From Cymodocea nodosa (Eukaryota; Streptophyta; Magnoliopsida; Alismatales; Cymodoceaceae): DNA of 64,000 nt. This document shows, piece by piece, positions 1 to 10,600 of the stretch; position 1 is the first letter of the stretch; the number at the start of each line of letters is the position of its first letter. Location: NCBI GenBank assembly GCA_036874045.1, contig JAZBRI010000008.1, positions 5,781,001-5,845,000 on the forward strand, given 5' to 3'. The translations under genes and the position numbers were made by a program. A model generated the notes under the pieces. The model made no database searches. It saw nothing but the letters and a program-made list of their open reading frames with translations, and was not told the origin of the DNA.

Positions 1-1692
1 AAGTCCTTTAAGCTTCCGGATAGTTAACTCATTAACTATCCGATCATTCAATCCTTTCTTAACTATCCGATTTTTTGTAGTAGCACATTCTGAGATTTAC
101 TGCTTCAATTTGTCTGTCTTCTGATCTTTTTGCTATACTGACTAAACCTGATAAATACATTTCAAAACCTTACATTGATTTTTGCATTATCAAAATCTAG
201 AGGTCCTTTCAGATTCATGTCCTAAAAGTGTTTCCAAGGGTGGGAGCTATGGTTGCCTTGGTGGAGGAAGCTTGGATGGCAAGGTGGAGTGGTGCTTGAC
301 GTGTGGATTTGGGTGGTTCCAAGGAGTATTTTCAAAAGCAAAGGAGGGGCTTGAAACATCTGTTTTGATGTCCAAAGAAAGTGGAAGGAGGTTGAGTTCT
401 CTTGTTCTTGCAATCGTGGAAGGCCCATGCTCTAGGTGACATTCCAAGGGGTTAGATCTTGGGAAGACGTGGTTGAAGAGTGTGGTTTCATCCAACCATG
501 GATTCACTACTGAGGAAGAGGTGTTCTTCAATGTATGAGTGAGTTTTGAGAGAGATCCCTATGCATAATTTGTGTTCATGTTGTGTATGTATGCATAAGT
601 ATGTTGTTTCATGTTTTTATGTTATGTTTGTATACATTTGTGTTGATTGAGTGTTATTGCATTGCATTTCAGTATAGTTTTCATATGGATAGTTAATTCC
701 AGATGTTATCTTGATGTGGATTAAAGTTTAACATGGTTTTCATCTTGTTTATATGTGAATATCATGGGTGTAAATAGGGTATTTGATGAAATGTTTGCTT
801 ATGTAAAGGAGAACTATGTACAAAGTTTGGGTATTTTTGTTTATTTCGATTCTCTCAGTTGAGGTATCGGTTCTGAATGAATTTTGATGCAATCTCATAC
901 ATGTTCGAGTCTACTTACCAATGGTTTTGGTTTCATAATTTTTGGAGATCATTTGAATGGTATTTCGATTTAAGCGTTGACAGGTGCATCTGACCTAGAC
1001 GCAAGTTCTAGGAAAAGTTTTTAAGCATTTTTGATCATCAATTTCTTAGATTATAAATTGCATTTTTATAATCTATAAAATGGGTTTTTGAGATGACAAA
1101 GTTAACTAGCATTGAGATTTTGTTTCACATCATTTCATAAAGATTTCAGGGAGATATGAATTTTCTTGTAAAGTCACGCAATCTATGTTTTGATCTCCGA
1201 GTGTTGCACATTTGTGTTAGATTCGTCACCAATAACTCTCTAGTTTGCTTTAGATCTCGAAATTATGCTAGATTTTTAGATCTTTTAAAACCCTTTCCAA
1301 ATCATATTTTTACATGATTTTTCAGTGAGTAGTTTGGGAAGGAATGATTTCTACAAGTGGATGCAATTTTTGTAATTTCAAGAGTTTTAATAGAGTTATG
1401 AATGAGATTGTATGGAATTGATTTTTGAGTAGTTAGAATGACTTGTTAACTACATATGTATAATTTCTAATCTAATTGCTAATCATAATGTTAACTTTTG
1501 TTTTGATAGAGTACGATGTATAGAAAGTTTTCAAGTCGTATTATGACATGAGTCAAGTAATTAATCTAATAAAATTTATTTAGACAAACTCCTTGTGGAA
1601 ATGACCCATACTTGCACTGCTTAAAACAATAGGCACCGTGCACTTGCAGTTAAATTATAAATGTAAAACTTGTGCTTTTATCGACACACGTT
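1..1692 (+). repeat. T0: decayed Ty3 (Athila-like) LTR, window-truncated
   Basis: The first 70 bases carry the TAACTATCCGA motif that is common in the U3 of the other Ty3 LTRs here. Bases 1590-1660 (CTTGTGGAAATGACCC, then ACTTGCACTG and GTGCACTTGCAGTTAAA) match the U5 end of those LTRs, and the sequence ends in a plausible CA near 1692. Plus orientation. The short ORFs between 180 and 530 are not conserved elsewhere and are not called. The 5' part lies outside the window, so I cannot tell a solo LTR from the end of an element. Confidence 0.6.
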
Positions 1693-2282
1693 TCATCCAT
1701 ACAAACAACTAAACAACTAGGAGGATGAAGTTGTCATTAGACAACCTAGAAGATCTAGAAGGGTTTCTAGACCTCCTGAAAGATATGTACCATCATTTAA
1801 TTATCTATTATTGATGGATGATGGTGAACTTGAAACATATCAAGAAGTAGTCTGTGCAAGTGATGCACAATAATGGGAGTTAGCAATGAAAGAAGAACTT
1901 AGGTCCCTTGAAAAGAACAAGACTTGGAAGCTAACTCCATTGCTAGAAGGGAAGAAAATCTTAGGAAATAAGTGGGTGTTCAAGTTAAAAGACCAACTAG
2001 ATGGCAACAAGAAATATAAAGTCAGACTCGTTATTAAGGGTTTCTAATAAATTCAAGATATAGACTATACTAAAGTATTTTCACTAATTGTGAAAATGAA
2101 TACTATAAGAATTGTCTTAAGTATAGTTGCGGTAGAAGATTTATTTTTAGAGCAAATGGATGTAAAGACAGCATTCCTACATAGAGACTTGGAGGAAGAA
2201 CTTTACATAATACAGCTAGAAGGATTTACAAAAATTAGCAAAAAAGCAAAGATAGTATGTAGAGTGTTGAAGAGTTTGTATG
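1693..2282 (+). pseudogene. C1 copia pol fragment: integrase-RT linker and start of reverse transcriptase
   Basis: This is a relic of a Ty1/copia polyprotein. It reads through the acidic/arginine linker (RRSRRVSRPPERY near 1740-1790), then the RT start (EEL..LEKNKTWKL, NKWVFKLK) and the LDVKTAFL-like block (MDVKTAFLH, about 2157-2183). It stops in the KSLY.. motif where C2 is inserted. There are in-frame stops near 1872 and a double stop near 2047. The same RT resumes at 14593. The start of the element is missing, probably lost at the T0 junction. It is the oldest host element in the nest. Confidence 0.85.
2278..2282. repeat. Target-site duplication of C2 (left copy; right copy 14593-14597)
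   Basis: The left flank is GTATG and the right flank ATATG, four of five bases alike. The C1 reverse transcriptase frame runs from one side to the other (…SLY / YG…), so these are the true insertion borders of C2. Confidence 0.75.
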
Positions 2283-3072
2283 TGTAGGATCGTATGGCTA
2301 CACAAGAGGGGGGTGAATTGTGTATTTTTAATATTTTCTGAAATATAATTGAAACTTTAAAACTCAAAAACAAGTCGAGACATTGTTTTCATAAAATCAT
2401 TTTTATTCAAGGTTTCAATTACAATATACAATTCAATTCTCCTCAGAAATTGTAGATGCAATTATATTTCGATACCATGTATCATCTAAACAATTTCATA
2501 ACTACAAATAGAGAAAACTAATTTACAGAATTTAAAACTTTTCTCCCTATTTGAGATCTTTCTTCTTCTTCTTTTTCTTCTTCAGCAATTCTTTAGTGAC
2601 GAATATCTTGTCTTTTCATGCTTAACGAGTTCGTCTCTTCTTTTACTCACTAACTTAACGAGTTATCACGTGACCTATTTTAACCTTTAAGCCTCTAACT
2701 TAACGAGTTCTCACGTGACCTATTTTAACCTTTAAGCCTCTAACTTAACGAGTTCTCACGTGACCTCTATACAAACAAAACTCTAACTTAACGAGTTTTC
2801 TAAACGTGCACTATTCATGATACAGAAGATATAACATTAAAACATATCATGCTTTTCAATAAAAACACGTTAACTTAACGTTTAGCTAAATGAGAAATTA
2901 ATGCAATGAAACGACTAGTTATTAACTTCAGATCCAATACAGATAAGTATTTATATCAGTAAGCTTTTTCTGTATTAATTGATGATTTTAATTTCTTTTC
3001 ACAAGCAATAGTAATTGAGCAAATATGATTATTTTCATTCAGCACACATTATCAAAACAAAAATACTCAACA
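2283..3072 (-). repeat. C2 3' LTR (internally deleted)
   Basis: On the minus strand it runs from TGTTGAGTATTTTTG at 3072 to GATCCTACA at 2283, the same ends as the 5' LTR. It is 790 bp against 1608 bp. The part corresponding to about 13325-14187 is missing, including the TATA box. Bases 2666-2755 hold two copies of a 45-bp unit (TCACGTGACC….AGTTC) and the start of a third; the 5' LTR has one copy plus a partial. It is rich in AACTTAACGAGTT and CACGTG motifs. Confidence 0.9.
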
Positions 3073-3568
3073 ATCTTCCCCTTTTTGATGATGACAAAAC
3101 CATATTAAATCAATTATGAAATATGTTTAACTCAACAAAGCACCTTCGTTGGGTTAACTTTTAATTCAACAAACTTGTTTGTTGACTTAAGTTCACTTAA
3201 GCTTATTTCTATTGTTTGTGTAAATTTTACCTCTCAGAAATAAAACTCTCAGATGTCAATAATTATATAAGTATCAGTTTTCTAATTATCATCTATCAGA
3301 TTACAATAACCATTTAAATAGCATCTCCTTTTATAATATATATATGCAATTAAGATCATAATCATCTTTTTATAATATTTCTCCCCCTTTTTGTTATTAA
3401 TCAAAAAGATAATTACAGAGAATATATATATGTATATAAGAGAATTACAACAACGATTTCTGTAAACAATAATAATAATTGAACACATTTACAGAAAAAT
3501 GTATTGTTCAATGAATCAAACAAGTAATACAAACATTACATTTTGTATTCAGAAACAAACAAAAACAG
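3073..3568 (-). other. C2 3' noncoding region with polypurine tracts
   Basis: Read on the minus strand, AAAAAGGGGAAGAT lies directly before the LTR start (about 3086-3073) and is the likely plus-strand primer. A second tract, AAAGGGGGAG, lies at 3390-3381. The rest is AT-rich with no coding potential that I can support. Confidence 0.7.
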
Positions 3569-5838
3569 TTATCGACCCCTCCTAAGTATATCACTTATAG
3601 CATTACATATTTTATCTCTTAGATGCCTAATATCATTTCTAATGTCGTTAAGCACTGCATCTAAGTCAGGAGGTAGCTGGGTTTGCTGTTCTGCTTGAAC
3701 TGAATAACTTTGTTGTTGTTGTTGTTGTATATGGTCTGTATCAGGTTGTTGTTGTTGTTGTCGTTGAGGTTTATGCATGGCTTGGAATTTTTACAAATCT
3801 TTGACACTAAATGTTCTCATGCCTTTAGTTTCAGAGGGCCAGTCAGATAAAGTCAATTGGCTTGCAAGGATTCTACATACAGTATCACCATAAAATAACT
3901 TTGAACTCATATGCTGTAGTTGAGACATAAAAACATCAAACCAATTTATTTGAATTTTATTCAGCAGGCCATAAGTTGCATATAAACAACTTCTGCTGAC
4001 TTCCATATTGTGTCCAACTCTCTGAAATAAATTTGCATGCAATATATTTGCAATAAACCTTGCCTCTGCATTCAGATTTTCCATTAATCTCATTTCAGAA
4101 TATACATTTGGAATTTTTGATAAAGACTGAATGTTCCATTCCATTTGTCTTATTATGTCAAATCCGTTAGTAACAACAACACCTTCATTCTTTAATCCTA
4201 AAACTTCAAAAATTAACTCAGGAGACAACATAACTCCTGTTCATTTATTTGAGTTTTCAGAAAATTTTCATTCTTGACTAGATTGCTATAAAAAGCTGCA
4301 ATAAGCTTTGTGTATTGCTTCCATTTCGTTCCTACTGGCAAGAATTTAATGAGGCCTTGAAACTTAAACAGATCTCTTATTTCCATCAAATTTCTGAATT
4401 TTATTGGATGAGCATGTAGAATCTGACATGTAATCAGATTATTGTATTTCTGCAATGTTTCTTCAGATCTAAAATGAATTGCATTACCTTGAATTTTTAA
4501 TATTGTACACAAAGAAGGTGATACCTGAAGCCGTGATTCAGAGTTTAATTCATCTTCAGGAACCTCTTCTTCAAAATGAATGTCATGTTGTTCCTCTTCC
4601 AAAATATTATCTTGAAGCTGCTCAGGTAAGCTTGATTCTTCAACTTCAATAGTGTTAGGAACATTGTCAATATGCTCAACATTCATCTATTCAGTCTCTA
4701 TAGAATGTTCAGAGTACAATTTTTCCACAAATTCTACAACCGGTGTATTTGTCTGTAATTGTTCATTTTGTTCAACAGATATTTCCATTGATTCATGCTG
4801 TGAATTCTCAGACTCTGCTTCTATAGATTCTGTAGAAGGCTAGTTAACTTTTAGCTCTTCTAGAGTCTTAACATTTTCAATATCTGCTACTCTAGACAAT
4901 TCAGCCTTTGAACTAGTTACTGCCTCAACATTGTCAATTATATCTGCAATAACTTGTTCAATGTCAGGTGCTTGATGCTCTGATTTGTCAATTTTTGCAT
5001 CATCAGGACTTGTACTAATAGAAAAACTTGAGCTCATATTTGACTTGGATTTCTTCTCAAGTTTTCTAGCAAGGGAAAATAAAGTCTCATTATCTTCATC
5101 AGTTTCAGTGTGTTCGGAACTGATGAGTTTATCAGATGCACAATAAGGTACAATGTCTAAACATACATTGTCCTTTGGAAATAAATTTTCATCTGATTTT
5201 CCTTTTTCAATAGACTTTGTTTCCTTAGACATAATTTTTTTGACTTTCCTTCTTCTATAACATTTCTATTTCTCCTTTTCAAGTATTGCTGTTTTCTTTT
5301 CAAATTGCTCCATAAAAGTTTTCTGCTTTAATTCTTCTAAGGCACTTTCTATTGCAACGGCCTTTCGAAGACTATCAACTTTTGTTTTGTCTACAGCAAT
5401 ATCTGATTCTACTTGTTTTGAATATAAAGGAGTAGGGATAGCTGATTCATGCTCTTCCTCAAATGCATGTAGTCTTGTACCGTTTATAGGAGTTTGAGGA
5501 GTTCTATTTGATGAACCTACACCTTTTTCCAAATATTTTGCATACTGTTCCAAAAATGCAATCTCAGCACATTTCATTCTGTATTCTCTATCATATTTAC
5601 TTCGAATACCCATGTATGTAATACTTGCATTAGTATGTTGAAGTTCTTGTCTAACTTCATCTAATATATCCTGAGAAAAGAAGTAATCTCTATAAAGTTC
5701 TTCTAACCTTTTGTCTACTCGAAATATTTTCTTGAACCAAGTATGTGGAACTTCATCATTCTCTATTTCTTTTCCTTTTGCATCTCTTCTGCTTTTGCCT
5801 TTTCCTCTGCCACGACCTTTGTAGAACTTGGAGACCAT
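3569..5838 (-). pseudogene. C2 third ORF: putative plant transposon protein domain
   Basis: This is a broken ORF of about 755 codons downstream of pol. The preferred start is the ATG at 5838 (A at -3, G at +4); an in-frame ATG lies at 5862. The N-terminus is basic (KGRGRGKGKSRR), then helical. An acidic, Glu/Ser-rich middle is followed by the conserved domain (DLFKFQGL, FYSNLV, FEVLGLKNEG, ATYGLLNKIQINWF, LFYGD at about 4360-3880) and a tail with glutamine runs (3765-3690) and a short coil. The domain resembles the putative plant transposon protein family (probably PF20167) and is clearly homologous to the third ORF of the Ty3 elements at 25690-27934 and 49026-51217. Stops lie near 5265, 4839, 4687 and 3790, and there is one frameshift near 4220. 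Function is unknown; such ORFs sit where env-like genes occur in SIRE elements, but I see no signal peptide or membrane segment. Confidence 0.8.
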
Positions 5839-6345
5839 CGTCGCAGGTTGTAACAGCAACAAGCGGGAAATATTTTCTTGACAAAGTTTACAAATAACCT
5901 AAGTCCTAGTGTAATAAGTGTTTAAATAGGGTTTTTAGGTGTATAACTCAACGTGAAGAGAAGTTAGGTTTAGAAATAAAATAAATATTGAATAAAGCTT
6001 ATTCAATCAAAGTACCCGAAATATTCAAGTATAACTCGTTAAGTTAACTAACCTAACGAGTAAAACGCTGTCTAGAGGCAGTTTTACACGTTACCTTGTC
6101 TAACATAATGTCTAGTTAGTACACTTAAAACAATTTTCGGATGCTTCCAACTGAAACGTTCTGAAAACAACACACATGCTAAACTTAACATTATCTTGAG
6201 AACATTGTAAATTATTTGAACTTTGAATCTAAAATAGTTTATTTGTCTTTTTAAATTATTTCATCAAGATTTTAAGAGGACATTAATTCAGATTAACTAA
6301 GATTTGTATTCTAAATTATATTAATCTGTTTTCGACATTGTTAAT
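5839..6345 (-). promoter_or_regulatory. Upstream region of the C2 third ORF with TATA-like box
   Basis: It is noncoding. On the minus strand TATTTAAA lies at 5928-5921, about 83 bases before the ATG, and is followed by AAACCCTA-like sequence. The Ty3 third ORFs also have TTTAAAC-type and CCTAGGGTTTT sequences upstream (about 25590-25620). AACTCGTTAAGTTA motifs lie near 6030-6065. It may be an internal promoter for the third ORF. Confidence 0.4.
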
Positions 6346-7400
6346 CCTCCCCCTACAAATATACTTCAAATATAGTCAATCAAAATACAAAATATACTTG
6401 TAGTGATAATAGATGTTAAGTATAACTATACTTTTACATTTTCTTTTCAAAGACTTCCGTTATCCTGACATCATCAAAAATGATTTCCAGAATCAATTCC
6501 TACTGTAAATGAACCAAAACACAACTTTGAACTCAATTCGATTAATTCAAGGAGAATAAAAGAATGTATCTCAAATAAACGTTTTCGAAAGTACTAATGT
6601 TGATTCAATAAATCAGTAGTCATATTGGTATAAACTATATGCGATTCAAAGATATCTGTAATTAATGAAACAACTTTTTCTTTTCAAAACAGTAAATATT
6701 GATAATTTTCTTTAAAAGTTAGTTTGAAAAGCTTGAATCATACAAGAGCTTTCTAATGTACTCGTGTATTGAGCTTTCAGTCAACAATCCCAGATCTGAT
6801 TAGGACCTTAGGTTGCCAGATTTAAAGAATCCTTTTTCAAGACAACAATCCTTACATACCTATCTGCTCAAGTATAAAAGGTTCGTGATCAAACTAATCA
6901 ATAAACTCTCAAAGATTTTTACATTGTAAGCACTTTTCATTTTAAGCACAATATATATGTATTCCATTAATACAGATGCAATAAAACACAAATCTCATAC
7001 AATTTTTACTTCTATGATTGTATTGAGAATATGAATCAGTTTCAATAAGCTTATACTTTTGATTAACAATTTAAGATAAGTTACATATAACTTATTCTAC
7101 AAGTTTAATCAATTAAGTCAAATTTATGCATGATCATATGCATTTTCCTTGATTCAAAGAAAACATTTAATCAAAATTTCAAAATGTCAGAAGTATTTAA
7201 TGTTTTTCATTTACACTTCCACTTAAAATCGTAAAAACTATTAAAATTGATAAACTACTTAAAATCAATAAGATACTACTATGATTTTACAATAAATACA
7301 TAGTATCTTAAGCAGTAGTTTAGATATTACTTTAGATATTTATAATAAGTATATAATATCTATGAGGTGAACAACATCATCAATAATATTTATCTTTTTA
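6346..7400 (-). repeat. Ty3-like 3' noncoding module inside C2
   Basis: On the minus strand this block resembles, in order and sense, the 3' noncoding region of T2 (about 32200-33358) and of T4 (about 46450-45830). Shared stretches include the TAGATAGGTATGTAAGGATT-like block, the GATCTGGGATTGTTGACTGAAAGC block (6770-6800 here, 32750-32775 in T2), and a common end in a purine tract (TAGGGGGAGG, 6355-6346). It has no coding potential. A hairpin-capable inverted repeat (AAGATACTA … TAGTATCTT) lies near 7269-7312. It looks like a transferred module, since the surrounding gag-pol is copia. Confidence 0.7.
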
Positions 7401-7417
7401 TGTGGAGTTTAAGCATT

Positions 7418-8960
7418 TTACACATCACATAGCCTACAAATACCTAAATTTAATCTAATGTTGCAGAATGTATTTTCGTCTAGAGGTTTTGTAAATATAT
7501 CAGCTAATTGATTTTTACTAGACACAAATTCTAATTTAATTTTTCCTTTAATTACGTTATCTCTTAGAAAATGATGTCTAACCTCTATATGCTTTGCTCT
7601 TGAATGTAATACAGGATTTTTAGAAAGATTTATTGCAGAACTACTGTCATAATAAATCTCAGTTGTATCATAAGATAATCCAAAATCTTCTAAAGTTTGC
7701 CTTATCCACATAATCTGAGTGCAACACAGTGCAGCAGCAACATATTCAGCTTCTGTAGTAGAAAGTGCTACACAGTTTTGCTTTTTACTAAACCATGACA
7801 CCAAATTATTTCCCAATAATTGACATGTGCCACTGGTACTTTTTCTATCAGATTTAGATCCTGCATAATCAGCATCAGTATATCCTATAAGATCTATTGA
7901 ACTATCCTTAGAATAATACAGTCTGAAATTTTTAGTTCCTTGTATATATCTAAATATTCTTTTAACTGCAATTAAGTGTGATTCCTTAGGATTAGATTGA
8001 AATCTAGCACAAACACACACAGCAAACATAATATCAGGTCTACTAGCAGTCAAATAAAGTAAAGAACCAATCATACTTCTGTATTTTCTTTAATCTATAG
8101 ATTTTCCTATGTCATCAATATCTAACTTTAAAGTAGTACTCATAGGAGTTCCTCGAATCCTTGTATCATTAAAATTAAATTTCTTAAGCATTTCATCTAC
8201 ATATTTTTTCTAATTTAAAAATATACCTTTATCCATTTGCTTAATTTGAAGTCCTAGAAAATATGAAAGTTCTCCTATCATACTCATTTCAAACTGATTA
8301 GTCATCTCTTCAGAGAATATTTCTATCAACTTATCAAAGGTTGCTCCAAAGATTATATCATCCACGTATATTTGAACAACAATCTGATCTTTACCATCTC
8401 TCTTAATAAATAGAGTATGATCCACTTTTCCCATGATATAGCCTTTTTCTATTAAAAAAGTAGACAATCTTTCATACCATGATCTAAGTGCTTGCTTCAA
8501 ACCATATAAGGCTTTCTTCAATTTATACACAAAGTCAGGATTTTTAATATCTTCAAATCTAGGTGGTTGTTTTACATAGACTTCTTCATTAATTAAACCA
8601 TTTAGAAATGCACTCTTTACATCCATTTGATATAATTTAAAATTCATATAACAAGCATAGGCCAATAATATTCTAATACTTTCTAACCTAGCCACAGAAG
8701 CAAATGTTTCATCATAATCTAATCCTTCTTCCTGTGTATACCCTTGTGCAACTAATCTAGTTTTATTCCTTATAATTTGACCAGTTTCGTTAGTTTTGTT
8801 TCTAAAGATCCACTTTGTACCTATTATGGACTGATTTTCTAGTGGAGAAACTAATTCCCATACATCATTTCAGATGAATTGATTTAGTTCTTCTTGCATT
8901 GCCACTATCCAATTTTCATCAGATAATGCTTCTTGTATATTCCTTGGTTCCACCATAGAA
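7418..8960 (-). pseudogene. C2 reverse transcriptase and RNase H
   Basis: This is the 3' part of the copia polyprotein. RT motifs run from the QEELNQF start near 8880 through QMDVKSAFLNG (about 8625), KALYGLKQ and the catalytic YVDD (8368-8357). RNase H follows with DADYAGSKSDRKSTSG, the VALSTTEAEYVA block and HIEVRHHFLRD. The C-terminus reads LADIFTKPLDE, and the stop is at 7418. In-frame stops occur near 8869, 8696-8700, 8209 and 8090. All pieces are in one frame, so nonsense changes rather than indels broke it. Confidence 0.9.
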
Positions 8961-10390
8961 ACAAACATACACATACTATTTAAATTTACTGAAGCTCTAG
9001 TTTTAACTCCCTCATTAATATTACCAATGACTTGAGTAATGGGATGTGATGAAGAATAACGCCAATTTCTCTGATTTTCCTCAATATTCTCATCAACATT
9101 TGAAAGTCTATCACTTTCATCATTAGTTTGATCATTTAAGTTCATATTTTTGATTTTCTCAGATAAATCATCAATCTCTCTATTGATCTCTAACTCATTT
9201 GGAAAATTGATCATATCATCATTATCAGCTTTAGATTGAGATTCTCTAAGAGAATTTTCATTGAAGCTTACATGAAGGGTTTCTTCAATAGTCCTAGAAG
9301 TCTTGTTATATACTCTATAGGCTTTACTTCTAGTAGAGTAACCTACAAAAATTTCTTCATCCGATTTGGCTTGAAATTTATCCATTTTATCCTTAGTATT
9401 AAGAATAAAACACTTGCAGCCAAATGGTTTCATATAGGAAATTTTTGGAACCCTATTAAACATAATTTCAAAAGGAGTTTTATTAACATGAGGTCTTAAA
9501 TGACTTCTGTTAATAACATAACAAGCTGTATTTACTGTTTCAACCCAAAGATTTTAAGGTAACTTATGTTCATTCAACATAGTTCTAGCCATTTCTTGAA
9601 GTGATCTATTCTTTCTCTCAACAACACCATTTTGACACGGTGCTCTTGGAAAAGAAAATCTGTGATCAATGCCATGCTCATTACAATAGTTATCCATTTG
9701 ATCATTATCAAATTCAGTTCCATGATCACTCCTAAGTTTTTGAATAGAGACACTTTGCTCATTTTGAACAAAATTGCAAAACATTTTAAATTTTTCAAAA
9801 ACTTCTGTCTTAGATGCTAGAAAATATACCCAAGTGTATCTAGAGAAGTCATCTACTAAAACAAATACATATCGTTTACCACCAAGACTCATGATTCTTG
9901 ATGGTCCAAATAGATTCATATGTATAAGTTCTAAGACTCTCTTGCTTGAAATATCAGTTTTGGATTTAAAAGAGTTTTTGTGAAGTTTACCTAACTCACA
10001 TGCATCACACATAAAGTTCTTTGAGTATTTAATCTTTGGTAAACCTCTCACTAAATGTTTTCTAGATAATTTATGTAACAGTCTCATATTTATATGCCCA
10101 ATCCTTCTATGCTATAGATATGCATCACTAGTTTCAGCTAGCAAACATGAATTTAAATCAACTGCACCAGAAGGTAAAGATAAAATACATACAGAACCTT
10201 TTCTTTTAGCAATAAACTTAATTTCATCTGTATTTTTATCAATTATTTTGCATACATTATCTTCAAACACTACATAATATCCATTTTCAATTAGTTTTAT
10301 GACACTTAGCAAATTAAATCCTAGGTTTTCTACATATAGTACATTCGAAATAACACAAGTAGGAGTTATTTGAACATTGCCCATACCTAT
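8961..10390 (-). pseudogene. C2 integrase
   Basis: It contains the GAG-pre-integrase zinc-binding block (H..L.. then CDACELGK, about 10070-9990). The core has VFVLVDDFSRYTWVYFL, RSDHGTEF and GVVERKNRSLQEMARTML. The first catalytic aspartate, expected in the LIHMDLFGP motif, is asparagine here (LIHMNLFGP); the second Asp (RSDHGTE) and the Glu (VERKNR) are present. The C-terminal PFGCKCFILN…FVGYS block lies at 9430-9330, followed by a Ser/Asp-rich linker to RT. Stops lie near 10111, 9553 and 9466. Confidence 0.88.
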
Positions 10391-10600
10391 GATTTTATCT
10401 TTGCTTTTGTTTCAAAATGTTACACTTCCTTTCATGGTATTTGTAAAATTTTGTAATAGACTTTTTTGTCCGGTCATGTGACTTGACGCTCTACTGTCCA
10501 AGATCCATTTTGATGTTGTTTCCTCCTGGAACAAACTAAGAAAAACTTTTTCTTGGTACCCAATGTTGTTGAGGACCAAGTTCATTAAACGCATATTTCT
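10391..10600 (-). pseudogene. C2 aspartic protease
   Basis: The conserved copia protease motif is visible as WILDSRASSHMTG. In functional copies it is D-S-G-A, so glycine has become arginine next to the catalytic Asp. It lies between Gag and integrase, as expected. A stop at about 10411 separates it from integrase. Confidence 0.8.

Noticed and set aside
182..531. Overlapping ORFs of 60-95 codons on both strands in T0
   Set aside because: They lie inside a decayed LTR, show no known motif, and have no matching ORF in the other LTRs.
3282..3488. 68-codon AT-rich ORF in the C2 3' noncoding region
   Set aside because: It is low-complexity, hydrophobic AT-rich translation with no homologue among the other elements.
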